From Blepharisma stoltei (Eukaryota > Ciliophora > Heterotrichea > Heterotrichida > Blepharismidae): a stretch of 64,000 nucleotides of DNA. Positions 32,042-43,162 of the stretch are shown one piece after another. Position numbers and translations under genes: made by a program. The stretch covers positions 186,001 through 250,000 of the forward strand of contig CAJZBQ010000027.1 of NCBI GenBank assembly GCA_914767885.1, in the 5' to 3' direction. Position 1 is the stretch's first letter. Each line of letters begins with the position of its first letter. The notes beneath the pieces were generated by a model. The model did not search any database and had not been told where the DNA came from. It saw nothing but the letters and a program-made list of their open reading frames with translations.

Positions 32042-33420
32042 ATGAACTTTGTGATAGTCATTTTTCTAGCATTTGTTTCTGCTGAACTATCATTAGTTAT
32101 TGAAATATCAAAAGAAGGCCAAAGGACACCATCAAAAAATTTCCCTTGAGGTTTAAAAGAAGATCCTAGTATTCTTTCTAGTCAAGGATTTGATAAGCAG
32201 TATCAAATTGGACAAAAAATCAAAGAAAAATATTACAATTTAATCCATCCTTATTATACTGATGATGACATTCTAGCTAGATCTTGCAATTCTTCAAGCT
32301 GCATATCAAGTATTAAAGCTCAACTAGAAGGGATCTATGGAAAATCCTATAATTTTAAAATTAATTTCACACAAGAAGCAGATGATTTTTTATTCAGGCC
32401 ACAAGATTCATGCCCAAGAATTCGATGACTAATGACGCCCAGACTGCAAAGCAAAGATTGGCAAGAAATCTGAAAAAAAGTCCTTTCACATAGCGAAAAA
32501 TATAAAAAGTTTATAGGAAATGATATAGATATACAAAAAATATATGGCCTAGGAGAAGCTTTAAAATCATATAAAGAACGAAAAATTGATTTTCCATCAG
32601 AGCTCACAAAAGAAGAAGCTGAAATTGCTATTGAGGCATATTACAGATTTCATGACACAGTTATTTTTGCATCAATAGAGCAAGGGATTCTGGCTACCAA
32701 TGAAATGATGATCAATTTGTTTAGATCAATAAATTATGAGATAACAAAGCCAAGCCAAGTCAGCCAAAAGTTTCATATATATTTAGGAGATGATGCATGG
32801 TATATGGCGATTATGAGAACTCTAGGAATGGATTTTTCCCCATCAGCTGCTTCAGCTCTTTTTATTGAGCTCCATAGAATAGATGATGATAAAAAGATTA
32901 GGTTTTGGCAGGAAAATTCGTATGTGGAAGTCCCTGGATGTGGATTGGAATGCGATTTTAGAGATTTTGAAGATATTATACAACTTAATTAATAATTAAG
33001 GGTTTTTTAACATTCTATGCCAGATTACCCATGGAATATTGTCAAATTGGCCTAATGGCACTCTTGGGCAATACCTTAGCCTCCTCTTTATTAGAATTAA
33101 AATCCAATCCTGAAAGCAGACTAGGAATAGGTTCCGTACGCTGCCCATTACTTACCTAGCATAGCTGTCCATTTTTTGGGTTGTGCTTGAGGCTGCAGAG
33201 CCAAAATATCATATTTAATTATAAAGATTTTATTACAAATAGAAATTTTAAGCCAGAGCATAAGCATCGAAAACTTTGCATGATTATAGGAGAAATAGAG
33301 GAAAATGGAGAAATATTGAAATATGCTCTTATCATTTTGTCTTGCTTGTTTGTTTCGGTTTTGTTTAAATTCCATGAACAGCTTTCAGTATGGGTACAGA
33401 AAAAATTCAAATCAGAATAA
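32042..33420 (+). CDS. Histidine acid phosphatase-like membrane protein, catalytic motifs altered
   Basis: Type I membrane protein: signal peptide MNFVIVIFLAFVSAELS, a lumenal histidine-acid-phosphatase fold, and a C-terminal helix ALIILSCLFVSVLFKF followed by a basic tail. The hallmark RHGxRxP reads KEGQRTP and the later HD motif reads GDDAW, so the nucleophilic His and its partner are missing; it is probably catalytically dead. Coding is broken at 32990 by TAA TAA. Removing 230 bp between CTTAATTA and TTTAATTA restores 382 residues including the membrane anchor. The fold assignment is moderate; the anchor and signal peptide are clear. Confidence 0.65.
32992..33221 (-). mobile_element. Retroposon-like insertion in phosphatase-like gene
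   Basis: A 230 bp unit between CTTAATTA (32984) and TTTAATTA (33214). The left end carries a TTAATTAATAATTAAGG tail. The interior is GC-richer and non-coding. Removal joins DIIQLN to YKDFITNRNF in frame. Confidence 0.5.
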
Positions 33421-33751
33421 TAAACTATAAATATATTTAAAAATCAAAATTATTAATTATTTTGTCAAAAATTAATATGATAAAAATAACGATGGTGTCA
33501 CTATTATTTTTATATAAGAGAATATTTAACTTAAAATAAATTATTTGGAACTCTGCTTATGAAGTGTTTTATAAAGGTTTTTAGGGAAAATGCATCCCCT
33601 TACCTCATGATATGAGAAAATTTTCTTAGATTTCTAATCATTTAGATGTTCATGATCCATCTTTCTATAAAGATTGATATTGCCAAATTAAGCGAATTTT
33701 TAAAACATATAATTTTATTTTCAAATTAAGTTCTTACTTACTTTTAATCGC

Positions 33752-36373
33752 TTAATTGAAATAATTGATAATCAACTGGTAAGGCTGGTCTGGAGGCAAA
33801 ATGTATAACCCTAGGTAAATCCTGCAAATTCCATTATATGGATCCCACAAAAAGTAAGCATTTAATGGTGTCAGCACTCCGCCAGCTAATTTATATATTT
33901 TTTGAGGCCCAACAGCACAGCCATATATCACAATATTAGAAATTGACGGGAATTCTCCAGTTGGTCTAGTATAGCCTGTAGTCAGTGGATTTACAACAAA
34001 AACATCTGCAGTTTCATTAAAATAATTGTAATTATACTGAACTTGGGTATAAAGGGTACTTGAAATCGTATTAGCTGATAGCCCATCATCAAACACTATT
34101 GTTCCAAAAGCCTGCAGGTTTCCATTTAGTGCCACAACCATAGTGATATTTGACGATCTCAAACTTTGCAGGTTTTGCACACTATTAGCGCTATCAAGTG
34201 TAGGGACGATTCTTCCACCTCTAATATGCATTGGGATGACCCCTGGCAATGGCATATCGATATACATATTGTTATCATAATTAGTCTGCACAAAAATGCC
34301 GCTGAAAAAGTCATAGTAAATATCATACGGGAAATAAGAATCAGTCCCAGTGACTCCTGGCCATATGCAAGGATGAACCAAAATGGAGTCTCCCAGCATG
34401 AAATGAGCAGTGGCGTTATTTAAAAGATTGAAATCACTAGGATAATCAAAGAAAGTTGGCCGGAAGAAAGCTCCTCCATTAAGGCTAGTCAAAAACATCC
34501 CTGTAGAAATATATAAGAAAATTGAGTAGCGGTTTCTGATTGACAAGCTAGAAGTCTGCAAAAGGGTTTCTCCAAAAGCCCAAGGCTCTTGTGGAATGGA
34601 GTTATATGAGTTGTGGTTTCTTGAAAATGGGTAGAGTGTTCCTAGCTGCATCCACCTTGAACAGAGTTCTTCATTGGTATTTCCGAAAAATCCACAAATA
34701 TCAGCTCCTCCATGTGAAATCCCATATAACCCAAAATCAAAAATTCCAGTTATTGAGTATTGGAGATAGCTCCACGATGAATAATTGTCCCCAGTCCATT
34801 TTGATGCGACTCTGCCACTTCCAGGGAATGAGCTTCTTGTCAATATAAAAGCTCTCGTTTTAAGGGTATTAGTGAAGTATGAGTTGGTAATAGCAGCTTC
34901 CATAGAGCCAAATAAGCTGTGGGCATCGTATTCTAAAATTCCACTGTAATGAGTAGATGCTACGTCAATAGTTTTGGTATTAATGTCATCACCAGGGGTG
35001 TATGGCATTGTGAGGTTATTGATAATTGAAGGCGGGGTGTGGCCGACTTCGCCTGTGATAAAGTTGCTGGCTTCGTTCATATCAAGCCATAGCCCTGAAA
35101 ATGGGATGGTGCTTTGGAATGATTTTAATTGGTTGAGCCACCAGTTGCTTGTGGCTGGGTTGAACCAGTCGGGGTAGACTGAATTCCCAGGCCAGACCTG
35201 TCCGACTGTAGGAGTATTCACCACATAAGCGCTTTGTATAAAGACATTGCTAGCAACGCCACTGGTATAGACTGAATAAGTGTTGTCATTAGGAATCCCA
35301 CAATCAACGATAGGTACCCAATGTTTTCCCAATAATTGTAAAGACTGAACCCATTTAGTAAAAGTTACCTGAGGGTAATTCACAGGGTCAAAAGTAAAAT
35401 CGTAAAATTTGTTCATGTAGTCAATATCGGTCCATATCACGTCTAATGGGATGTTATTAGTAATATAATTGTTAACTATCCCTTGCAGATAAGTCAGATT
35501 CTGATAGCCCCATCTAGATTGGTGCCACCCAAGAGCCCAATAAGGCACTAATGTAGGGTAACCAATCACATTATGATACTGTAACAGGACATCTTCAGGC
35601 TCAGGACCTAAAAATCCGAAATAATCAATAATCCCTCCAGTAGTTCTAAACCCAACTGATTTTTTCGCTACAATAGCCGACATTGCATTGGAATTCAAGA
35701 AAAATCCACCATGCGCTGTATAGTTGTTATCAATTGCAATATAAAAAGGCTGAGAGCTGTACAAGTTTTCTTTTCCATCAGCTCCATAATCCACTGGTGA
35801 TCCACCTCTGTCTTGTGCCCAAAGAGTATAGGTTCCTGGTGACAGTACAAAAGTAGAGACCCTTTCCCCAAGCCCCATAACCTTGACAGCATAGTTAAAA
35901 CTATTGGTGAAGAATATGTCTTTGTCATTATACATAAAAGTTGTATAAGAATTTATATAAAATAAGTTTTTGCTGTCTGAGTTCCTGGTGATTTGAATGG
36001 TAAGAGGAGACCCTACTTGACCCACAACAACTTTATAGAGAGGAATAATAGCGGCAGCATTGCCATTTTGAACAGCATAAGGGACTTGCCACCTTTTTGG
36101 ATTATTCGTGTCTGTTATTTTAACTCTGAATGTCTGAGAAGTGATATAAGTGATATTAACTGTTAGGCTTTCAATCGGGTCTTCATTATTTTTTGTTGAA
36201 AGAGCTGTAGCGTTTTGGGCTAATACGACAACTCCATATGAATTCGTAACTACGCTTGTAATTTGATAGGGATTTAGGGTTGCAGCATCTATATCGTCAT
36301 ATCCAAGAAAGTCCCATGCAAAAGTTGAACCAAATAAAACAACTAAAGTAATCAAAGCATGAAGATTTGCCAT
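33752..36373 (-). CDS. GH31 alpha-glucosidase, secreted/lysosomal
   Basis: A complete 873-residue glycoside hydrolase family 31 enzyme hydrolysing terminal alpha-1,4-glucosides. Signal peptide MANLHALITLVVLFGSTFAW. The catalytic barrel has VIWTDIDYM, the nucleophile motif GLWLDMNEASNF, the acid/base region SKWTGDNYSSW, and GGADICGFFGNTNEELCSRW with PFSRNHN. Many Asn-X-Ser/Thr sites suit a lysosomal or food-vacuole enzyme. Single uninterrupted exon, strikingly free of the insertions affecting neighbours. Fits with the nearby CBM20 gene in storage-glucan use, though they are not adjacent enough to imply linkage. Confidence 0.95.
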   Translation of the reverse strand: MANLHALITLVVLFGSTFAWDFLGYDDIDAATLNPYQITSVVTNSYGVVVLAQNATALSTKNNEDPIESLTVNITYITSQTFRVKITDTNNPKRWQVPYAVQNGNAAAIIPLYKVVVGQVGSPLTIQITRNSDSKNLFYINSYTTFMYNDKDIFFTNSFNYAVKVMGLGERVSTFVLSPGTYTLWAQDRGGSPVDYGADGKENLYSSQPFYIAIDNNYTAHGGFFLNSNAMSAIVAKKSVGFRTTGGIIDYFGFLGPEPEDVLLQYHNVIGYPTLVPYWALGWHQSRWGYQNLTYLQGIVNNYITNNIPLDVIWTDIDYMNKFYDFTFDPVNYPQVTFTKWVQSLQLLGKHWVPIVDCGIPNDNTYSVYTSGVASNVFIQSAYVVNTPTVGQVWPGNSVYPDWFNPATSNWWLNQLKSFQSTIPFSGLWLDMNEASNFITGEVGHTPPSIINNLTMPYTPGDDINTKTIDVASTHYSGILEYDAHSLFGSMEAAITNSYFTNTLKTRAFILTRSSFPGSGRVASKWTGDNYSSWSYLQYSITGIFDFGLYGISHGGADICGFFGNTNEELCSRWMQLGTLYPFSRNHNSYNSIPQEPWAFGETLLQTSSLSIRNRYSIFLYISTGMFLTSLNGGAFFRPTFFDYPSDFNLLNNATAHFMLGDSILVHPCIWPGVTGTDSYFPYDIYYDFFSGIFVQTNYDNNMYIDMPLPGVIPMHIRGGRIVPTLDSANSVQNLQSLRSSNITMVVALNGNLQAFGTIVFDDGLSANTISSTLYTQVQYNYNYFNETADVFVVNPLTTGYTRPTGEFPSISNIVIYGCAVGPQKIYKLAGGVLTPLNAYFLWDPYNGICRIYLGLYILPPDQPYQLIINYFN

Positions 36374-36873
36374 GTTGATTATATTTTCACCACTATAATG
36401 GAAAATTTAAGTTATTAGCAGAAACTTGAAGTAGACTTATTGATTTTTCAATATTTAAATCATAAAAATTTAAGACTCTTCTTTTAAGATAAAATGTTTT
36501 CCTTAAATTATTTTGATTTTTAATTTTATTGAATATTAAAATTTTATAATCCAAAATTAGTGACAATTCTTTAAATCATTTATTAATTTAGGATTTCCTA
36601 TGGTTTATTCATTATTCTTAAATAAAATGACTTTAATACTCAATTATAATTATATAAATGGCTATAATGATGATGATCACCTGTGTTGTCGACTCAATGA
36701 GATCAATATTTGCCGAATACTGATTTGCCACTTATAACTGGAAACACCATTCCAACCTACATTAAACCTGCATAGCTTTAACTATATTTATCACATCACA
36801 TAATCCCCATATGACTAACCCTTTATAAACGACATATCAGCAATTTTATCCACAAAACCCCACAAATTAAGCA
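36374..36873. other. Intergenic, nothing recognised
   Basis: About 500 bp of AT-rich spacer between the alpha-glucosidase start and the LRR gene stop. No frame, repeat or RNA gene supported. Confidence 0.5.
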
Positions 36874-37998
36874 TTATTTTTTAGTTATAGTCATAATGAA
36901 ATTATTCTTTATCGTCTGCGAATTGAACTCACCCAAGTTTTTTGGAAGAAAATTATCCGCAGTTTGTATAAATTTCCTTAGCCTCTCCGGAGACGTGAAT
37001 TGTTCTCCCAGCTCGCTAGACAGCCTTTCAATTTCATCGGCTGCATATTCATCTTGATAAAGATTTTTAAATTTCGCAGTCAAATTAATCCTCCCTTTAT
37101 TCAGCTCGACTTCTTGTCTTTCTTTGTAAGTCCCTAATGAGTTATTAATTGTGCTTATATCTAGCTCATCAAAATCTTCAGGCAACAAATTTTCTTTAAA
37201 TAAGGCTCCGATTTCTCGCTTAGATAAGCTGTTTGTTAATGATAAAGCTAATTTTGAGATATAGTCAATATCAGCTTGAGGATATTTCACCTTCAATTTT
37301 ACAGTCAGCTTAGACACTTCTCCACGTCTCAGTAAATCTTGTTGGATTCTATCAAAAGCTTCCCTTATCTTGATAGGGGATGCGTATCCCATTTTTTCAG
37401 GAAAAATTCTTCTAAGGTTATGCACAAACAGTTTCAATGCTTCTGTGTTTAGATCTTTAAAATGGTCGAAAAGCGTTAGTGTAAGCTCCATTATAGCCCT
37501 GACATCTTCTCCTGGGTATATGCTTTCTTTTAATGTGCTGAAAACTTGTTCTTTGTATATTCTTCTGTCAAGTTTTCGTTTTAGATGTGCCCAGAGATCA
37601 AAAATTCCTCTTTCATAAACGATTTGGAGGCTTGGTTTAAGAGGGCATCTGTCTAGGTTTAGCTCTACGAGTGCTGGGATCATTGCTAAATCTCTTGGAA
37701 GAGTTTGAATGCGTGTCCTGCTCAAATCTAAAATTCGGATATGGGGACATTTTGAAAGCTCTGGAGGGATTGATCTGAGAGGGTTATCATTTAGGCAGAG
37801 TTCTTTTAGCTTTGTTAAGTTTGAGACTTCGGGAGGAAGGACGTCAATATTGTTAAATGATAAATCGAGCCTTAATAAATCAACAAGGGTTCATACTTTA
37901 TCGGGGATTTTGAATAAGTTACAGCCTGTCAATATCAAGCTATTAGATCTTTGGGCTAATTTTATTTTGCAAGCTACTTGTTTGTTTTCAGACTTCAT
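36874..37998 (-). CDS. Leucine-rich-repeat protein
   Basis: A 374-residue protein. The N-terminal 120 residues hold about four or five LRRs (LILTGCNLFKIPDKV, LLRLDLSFNNIDVLPPEV, LKELCLNDNPLRSIPPEL, IRILDLSRTRIQTLPRDL, LVELNLDRCPL) of the RSU1/short-LRR kind. The remaining two thirds are alpha-helical without a recognised domain. One TGA encodes Trp in DKVWTLVD, so a standard-code reading loses the first three repeats. Probably a cytoplasmic protein-protein adaptor. Confidence 0.85.
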
Positions 37999-38154
37999 TT
38001 TAAAACTCAATAATAACTGATTGAAAGATTTTGATGTTTTATAAATTTTATGATGCTATTCTATCGTAGATTATAAGAGTTTTAGTGTGAATTAATTAAA
38101 AAATTCTTGACTAAATTAGAAACAGCCGGTTATAAATAAGACAGTATTTCTCTT

Positions 38155-38670
38155 ACTTCTCTTTAACCTTTTTTAAATTGGAACAAAATATTACATTTTT
38201 TAGGTATTTTAACCCCCTTTAAATTAGAAAAAAAATCGAAAAAATTTATATTGATGATACTAATTTTTATAAATTAGTGTTTACCTATACTTATTTACCA
38301 AGAATAACCCACTAAGGAGCATTTTTTGGTTGGCCGGGACAATAGCTGGCTTGCCAAATTCGTTGGCATGCCATATTTTCTGGCTAACCAAATTTAAGAA
38401 TGGTGAGCCAAAATATGCTCCTTAGTGGGATATTCTTGGCAAACAGGTATAATTTAATTGAAAAAAGCAAGTAGAATATTATTTAAATAGCTTTTACACT
38501 GGATCGATTAACTTTTTTGATTTAATTCTCAAAAAAAATAATTTAAAATTCAAAAAATATAATTTTAGAGAGAAAAACTTAATATAATTTTTTGTTTTTT
38601 TTAAAAATAAAATTAGTCCCCTTTAAATTGAAATAAGATTTTTTGTTCAAATTTAAAGGGAAAGGGGAGT
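38155..38670. mobile_element. IES-like element, CCCCTTTAAATTG family, with nested palindrome
   Basis: Left end has two copies of the terminal motif (TTTAACCTTTTTTAAATTGG and AACCCCCTTTAAATTAG) flanking ACATTTTTTAGGTATTT. The right end is TTTAAAGGGAAAGGGGAGT. It lies between genes, so removal cannot be tested by frame. A palindromic element is nested at about 38285-38453. Confidence 0.65.
38285..38453. repeat. Nested palindromic MITE-like element
   Basis: Arms ACCAAGAATAACCCACTAAG and the mirror CTTAGTGGGATATTCTTGGC, continuing inward through GGAGCAT...TTGG and outward to TA. Total about 170 bp with a central loop. Confidence 0.7.
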
Positions 38671-39432
38671 CAAAGAAATCCTTAATAGGCACTTTGGATT
38701 ATTCATTATAATTTCTATTCTTTTATAAATCTGCTTAATAAGCGAAAAATAATATTTAATTTACTTTTCAAAATTCTATTCAATATTTTATCTGTGTAAA
38801 AAGAAATTTATATGAAGAACATGGAAATCAAGGAAAATAAAAGAAGTTTTAGTTAGGGCATGCTCTCAAATAATGGGTAATAAGGAATTAATAATTCTTT
38901 CTCAATATTGGTTCAATTCTTCAATATTTGAGAATCTTATAAAAGAAATACACTTGATGTCAATTTTTAGAAATTGCTAGCTCATCCAAAAGATTTTTGC
39001 TCGCTAGCAGAAGACTTCTTTTATTTAAAAAATTTACATAAAACTAAATTTTTTTAATTATTTTAGCTTTAATAAGTTATAATTTAATTGATATATTATA
39101 TTTAAGCATTCTAAAATTTAATATCATTTTTATAATCATTAATCATATAAAATATTTTCTATTGCAACAGTTTATATTAAACAAATTTTTTGCCAACGAA
39201 GAGAGGTCAATTTTCCTCAAAAGTAGAAATTTTCTTATTGTTTTTGTCACTACTAGGATAGGAATAAACCAAAGAATATTTATAATATTCATAAGCAGAG
39301 CACTAAATTTTTTAGAAGATCAATTTATATATAAAACCTGATTTTCTTAATTCTAGATTTTAAATCACGTCTAAGCAAAAAAGAATGATCTTATGCCACA
39401 TTATCACTTATTTTTAGTTGGTTATAAATAAA
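38671..39432. other. AT-rich spacer, nothing recognised
   Basis: Low-complexity AT-rich sequence between the IES-like element and the small membrane peptide gene. No supported feature. Confidence 0.4.
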
Positions 39433-39567
39433 ATGGATAAAGAGACTCAAAAGCTTTTACTCGTAGGAACAGTAGCTGCACTTGTTGGGTTTGTTGCCAC
39501 TGGAATCGCAGCTCACCTCGGCTGCTGCAAATCAAAATCCAAGGAAGAGCCTAAGAAGACAGCATAA
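39433..39567 (+). CDS. Small single-pass membrane peptide (44 aa)
   Basis: Starts MDKETQKLLLVGTVAALVG, continues as one hydrophobic helix (LLLVGTVAALVGFVATGIAAHLG), then a CC pair and a basic tail (KSKSKEEPKK) to TAA. The helix followed by Cys-Cys and lysines looks like a membrane-anchored, possibly palmitoylated micropeptide. Its GC content and codon use are gene-like against very AT-rich flanks, which is the main support. No family recognised. Confidence 0.55.
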   Translation: MDKETQKLLLVGTVAALVGFVATGIAAHLGCCKSKSKEEPKKTA

Positions 39568-39849
39568 ATAACTTTTTATCATTGAATCACAAATTTTCCT
39601 TTTAAGAATATTAAGATTGTAATTAGATAGGATCTGTTTTTTTAAGATTTTTTTGACTTTCTTCAATGCTTAAATAATAAATCTAGCCCAAGCTAAATGG
39701 GATTTTATGATATCTATTTAGTATCATTTCTGGAAACTAATTAAATTCTTTTTCTATAAGAATCTTTTTCACTTATAAAAATATTGCAAAGGATTTAGGT
39801 GGCCCCAAAAAATTAAGTCGAATGGCTTTTCTCGACACATTTCATCTAA

Positions 39850-40330
39850 ATCCCCCCTTTAAATTGGAGCAAAATCCTATTTCAATTAATGAGGATTTTT
39901 TTAAAAAAATTAATTTTTTAGTTTTAGTCTAACCATAAACAACGATATAGAATTGTTGAATGAGAAGAATCGGCTTAGAAATGCATTTTTTCTTCACCAA
40001 AAATAATTTTTGTGAGCCAAAAGCCATCTTGGTGAATCAAAAGGCCATTCTTCAAGCTGATTCTTCCCAATCAACATTTTTTAATTCCTTTTTATGGTGA
40101 GATCAAAGGCTGCATGTAAAATTTTTAAAAAAAAAAAAAATTTATATTGAACTCAATAATTTTATTTTATAAAGAATTAATTCAAATTCTACTTAAACTT
40201 TTTTCGTTAAATTAGGTTAAAACTAATTTTATATGTAAAAATTAGTACTTCCACATAAAATTTAACCCAATTTAAAGAGGGTTTAAATTACCCAATAATG
40301 GAAATTTTACCATAATGGATAAAGTAAGAA
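39850..40330. mobile_element. IES-like element, CCCCTTTAAATTG family, with nested palindrome
   Basis: Left CCCCCCTTTAAATTGGAGCAAA. The right end shows the doubled form: AATTTAAAGAGGGTTTAAAT, then TACCCAATAATGGAAATTTTACC. Inside lies an imperfect fold-back from about 39929 to 40098 (ACCATAAACAA...GAAGAATCGGCTT against AAGCTGATTCTTCCCAATC...TTTTTATGGT). Intergenic, so elimination is inferred by similarity only. Confidence 0.6.
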
Positions 40331-40498
40331 ATTTTTAAATATAACTTAAGAAGAATTAAATAATACCTAAACCTCTAAAGTTTCACGATTATAATCCATA
40401 AAAATTTGATTTTTCCATCATACAAACTTCTTCGATATCCCCAAATCAAATCATAACAATCCTCCTTGTAATAATTCCATAAATTTAATAACAGTTAT

Positions 40499-43138
40499 AT
40501 GTCCCAAAACTCTCTCCAGCCTGACGACCCTCAAAATGATTTTCCTTCCTACGCCAACGACGAGAACAAAGGACTAAACAAAGAAATCATCGAGAAAAAG
40601 GAGTTCGTTTACAGATTTACCGAAGAAATCGAAGAAATCAATGAGCGCGTAAAAATCCTCACAGACCACTTCAAAAACGTCCAAGAAGAGCTTGTCCATA
40701 CCCAAACTCTAGTGGACACTGAAGTCAAAGAAATTGAAAGCGAAGACCACTTAAAGCAGCTTTCCGAAAGGCAAATTGGCAGACTCTATTCAGATCTCCA
40801 AAAGCTTGAACAAGAAGCAGCCGAGCAGCAAGACCGCTTGAACAGCATCCAAAATCAGATTTTCAAAGGGAACGAGAAGCTTGACCAATACAAGCTCAAA
40901 ATGAACTGGAACCAAGAAGAGCTCGAACAGTGGGCCTTGGCAAGCAGACAAAAAGAAGACGACAATTTGACCCTGGAAAAGTACAGAAGGGCTGACGAGG
41001 CAAAAATCAAAGAACTGACTCTGCATATAGAAAAACTCACAATGGACGTCAGACAAAAACAGGAAGAACTAGACCGGGAAGTCACAGAAACCCAAGCTAA
41101 ACAAATCGAATTGGACAAAACTGCAGAAGAGTTCAAAAGAATGCACGCTGAGCGGCATGAGCTTTATGAAAGGCTGCAAGACACTGTGAAAGCTTGTCAA
41201 AGGCTTGACAAATCCCTTCACGACGCTGGCGAAACTTTTGGAAATGACAGGTTTCGGATCCGCAAAAAACAAGAAACCCTCTCCCAAAGGATCAAAAATC
41301 TGCAGAAGGTCCAAATTGATAACCAACAAGCCCAAGGCGAAAACACCTTGTATTTAAGACAGCTAGAAGCACAAAGACTGAAAGAAATCCAAACTGAGCA
41401 GGATTTAAAGAGCTTTAAAGCCGAAGTCGATATCACAAAAAACCAATTAAGCGCTTTAGCTTCAGATTTGGCTGGAAAAAGAGCTCAAATTATTGCTCTG
41501 AATAAAGAATTAGCAGAAATTAAGCAGAGATTTGAGGAGTCAAAAAAGAAAGAAATGCAGACAAGGCTTAAGCTGAGATCAGAATGTGCGATGACTGATA
41601 ACTTAGAAGCCAAAGCAAAAGCAGAAGAGCTTGAATATAAGGTAAATCAAGATATTCAAGAAGGCTTAGAACAAGAAATAAGAGACGCCAAAGAAAGGCT
41701 GTTTAAAGAAACCCAAACTTTGCTTGACCTCCGCTCAGTTGAAGCAAACTTGTTAGGCGAAATAAAAGGAGCTCTAGCAGCAGGGAGAAATCTCCAGGCA
41801 GCAATCAGCAAGAGAGACCAAGAAATCCAAAGGCAGCACGTCTTGCTTTATAACGCAGACTACCTCATTCAATTTATGCAGCGAAAAGTAGATGAAGCCA
41901 AAGGTGTTCAAGTGACTGACAAAAACAAAGATTTATTGATAAAATGTGACGAAAAAGAGGCAGAATTAAAAGAAAAAGAAGAGCAGCTTGACAAAGTCTC
42001 TAAAAGTGTCAAAGAGCTCACAGACGACTTAAGACTTATTGAAAGAACTATAGAAAAAACCCAAAAAGAAGAAAGCGTCTTATCTAACAACTACCAAGAA
42101 ATGACGCTGCAAATCAAGATGATTGAGCTAGAAATAGAAAAAGAACAAAAGCGAAAAGACGAAGTCTTGGTACAGCATGACACTATGAAACTAGAAGTAA
42201 AAAAACTTAAAGATATACTGTGTGGAGAAGCAGACAGGCTGTTTTCTGTAGAAAACAGAAAACAGCAGCTTAAAATGAGTATGGAAGAGCGTGAAAAAGA
42301 AATCAACGTCCACAAAGAAACCCTGCTTGCTGAACAAAGAGCTGCTGAGGACGAAAAACATAAAGTTCTGGTAGAGCTTGCAGACAGAAAAAGCAAGGTG
42401 CAAAATTTAAAGGTGAAATATGAAAATCTGTGCTATAAAAATAGAGCACAAGAAGAAGGAGAAGAAAGGACACAAGCGTACTATGTGATTAAGGCTGCAC
42501 AAGAAAGAGAAGAGCTACAAAGGTATGGGGATGAGCTGGACTCAAAAATAAGGAAAGCAGAAAGAGAAATAAGGGCTCTAGCAAACACTCTTGAACACCT
42601 TAAAGGAAGAAACAGCAAGTTCAGAGACTCATTTGCTGCAAAAGGCGACGAAAGTGAGCAGCAAATGAAAAACGCTTTAGAAGACCAATGCAGAGGTGCA
42701 ACAGAGCAGCTTTCTAAAAGAGAAAGAGAGCTTAGGACGCTACAAAAACAATATGAAGAAGACATGAAGCGACTGATGGAAATCCAAACAAGAAATGACA
42801 CTCTTAAAAGAATGGCAGCAGAAACTGAAAACAATAAAGAACAGCTAGGTTCACAAATAAGCGTCCAACAAGAGAAGTTGGAAAGAGCTATAAACTTGGC
42901 AAGAAATAAAGAAACCTCGCTAGATAGAGCTCAAGAACTTGACTTAAGGCTGCAGCTAGCAAAAACAAAGAATAGGTGTTTAATGTCAACTTTGACGATA
43001 TTAAGCACTGATATTCCTGAAATATCACATTTAATTGAAAGCGCACTTGAACAGCATGGAATTAAAATTCCGTCGAGACCTCCTTCGTCTGCTGGAAGCA
43101 GGAGTAGTAGAGCAAGCTCGAGAGGCAGCAGAAGATAA
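40499..43138 (+). CDS. CCDC39: CCDC39 / FAP59 axonemal ruler protein
   Basis: An 879-residue protein that is almost entirely coiled coil and ends in a Ser/Arg tail (RPPSSAGSRSSRASSRGSRR), as CCDC39 does (human about 940 residues). With CCDC40 it forms the 96-nm molecular ruler that positions inner dynein arms and radial spokes along ciliary doublets. Segments such as NERVKILTDHFKNVQEELVH and DKSLHDAGETFGNDRFRIRK fit the family. Uninterrupted, with higher GC than its surroundings. The coding start at ATG 40499 is the first in frame. Other large coiled-coil ciliary proteins are possible, but the tail and length favour CCDC39. Confidence 0.85.
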   Translation: MSQNSLQPDDPQNDFPSYANDENKGLNKEIIEKKEFVYRFTEEIEEINERVKILTDHFKNVQEELVHTQTLVDTEVKEIESEDHLKQLSERQIGRLYSDLQKLEQEAAEQQDRLNSIQNQIFKGNEKLDQYKLKMNWNQEELEQWALASRQKEDDNLTLEKYRRADEAKIKELTLHIEKLTMDVRQKQEELDREVTETQAKQIELDKTAEEFKRMHAERHELYERLQDTVKACQRLDKSLHDAGETFGNDRFRIRKKQETLSQRIKNLQKVQIDNQQAQGENTLYLRQLEAQRLKEIQTEQDLKSFKAEVDITKNQLSALASDLAGKRAQIIALNKELAEIKQRFEESKKKEMQTRLKLRSECAMTDNLEAKAKAEELEYKVNQDIQEGLEQEIRDAKERLFKETQTLLDLRSVEANLLGEIKGALAAGRNLQAAISKRDQEIQRQHVLLYNADYLIQFMQRKVDEAKGVQVTDKNKDLLIKCDEKEAELKEKEEQLDKVSKSVKELTDDLRLIERTIEKTQKEESVLSNNYQEMTLQIKMIELEIEKEQKRKDEVLVQHDTMKLEVKKLKDILCGEADRLFSVENRKQQLKMSMEEREKEINVHKETLLAEQRAAEDEKHKVLVELADRKSKVQNLKVKYENLCYKNRAQEEGEERTQAYYVIKAAQEREELQRYGDELDSKIRKAEREIRALANTLEHLKGRNSKFRDSFAAKGDESEQQMKNALEDQCRGATEQLSKRERELRTLQKQYEEDMKRLMEIQTRNDTLKRMAAETENNKEQLGSQISVQQEKLERAINLARNKETSLDRAQELDLRLQLAKTKNRCLMSTLTILSTDIPEISHLIESALEQHGIKIPSRPPSSAGSRSSRASSRGSRR

Positions 43139-43162
43139 TATTAAAGTAAATAATTTTTATAA

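Noticed and set aside
40790-42834. Long antisense frames opposite CCDC39
   Set aside because: Ser/Phe/Leu-rich shadows of a Lys/Glu-rich coiled coil; no independent support.
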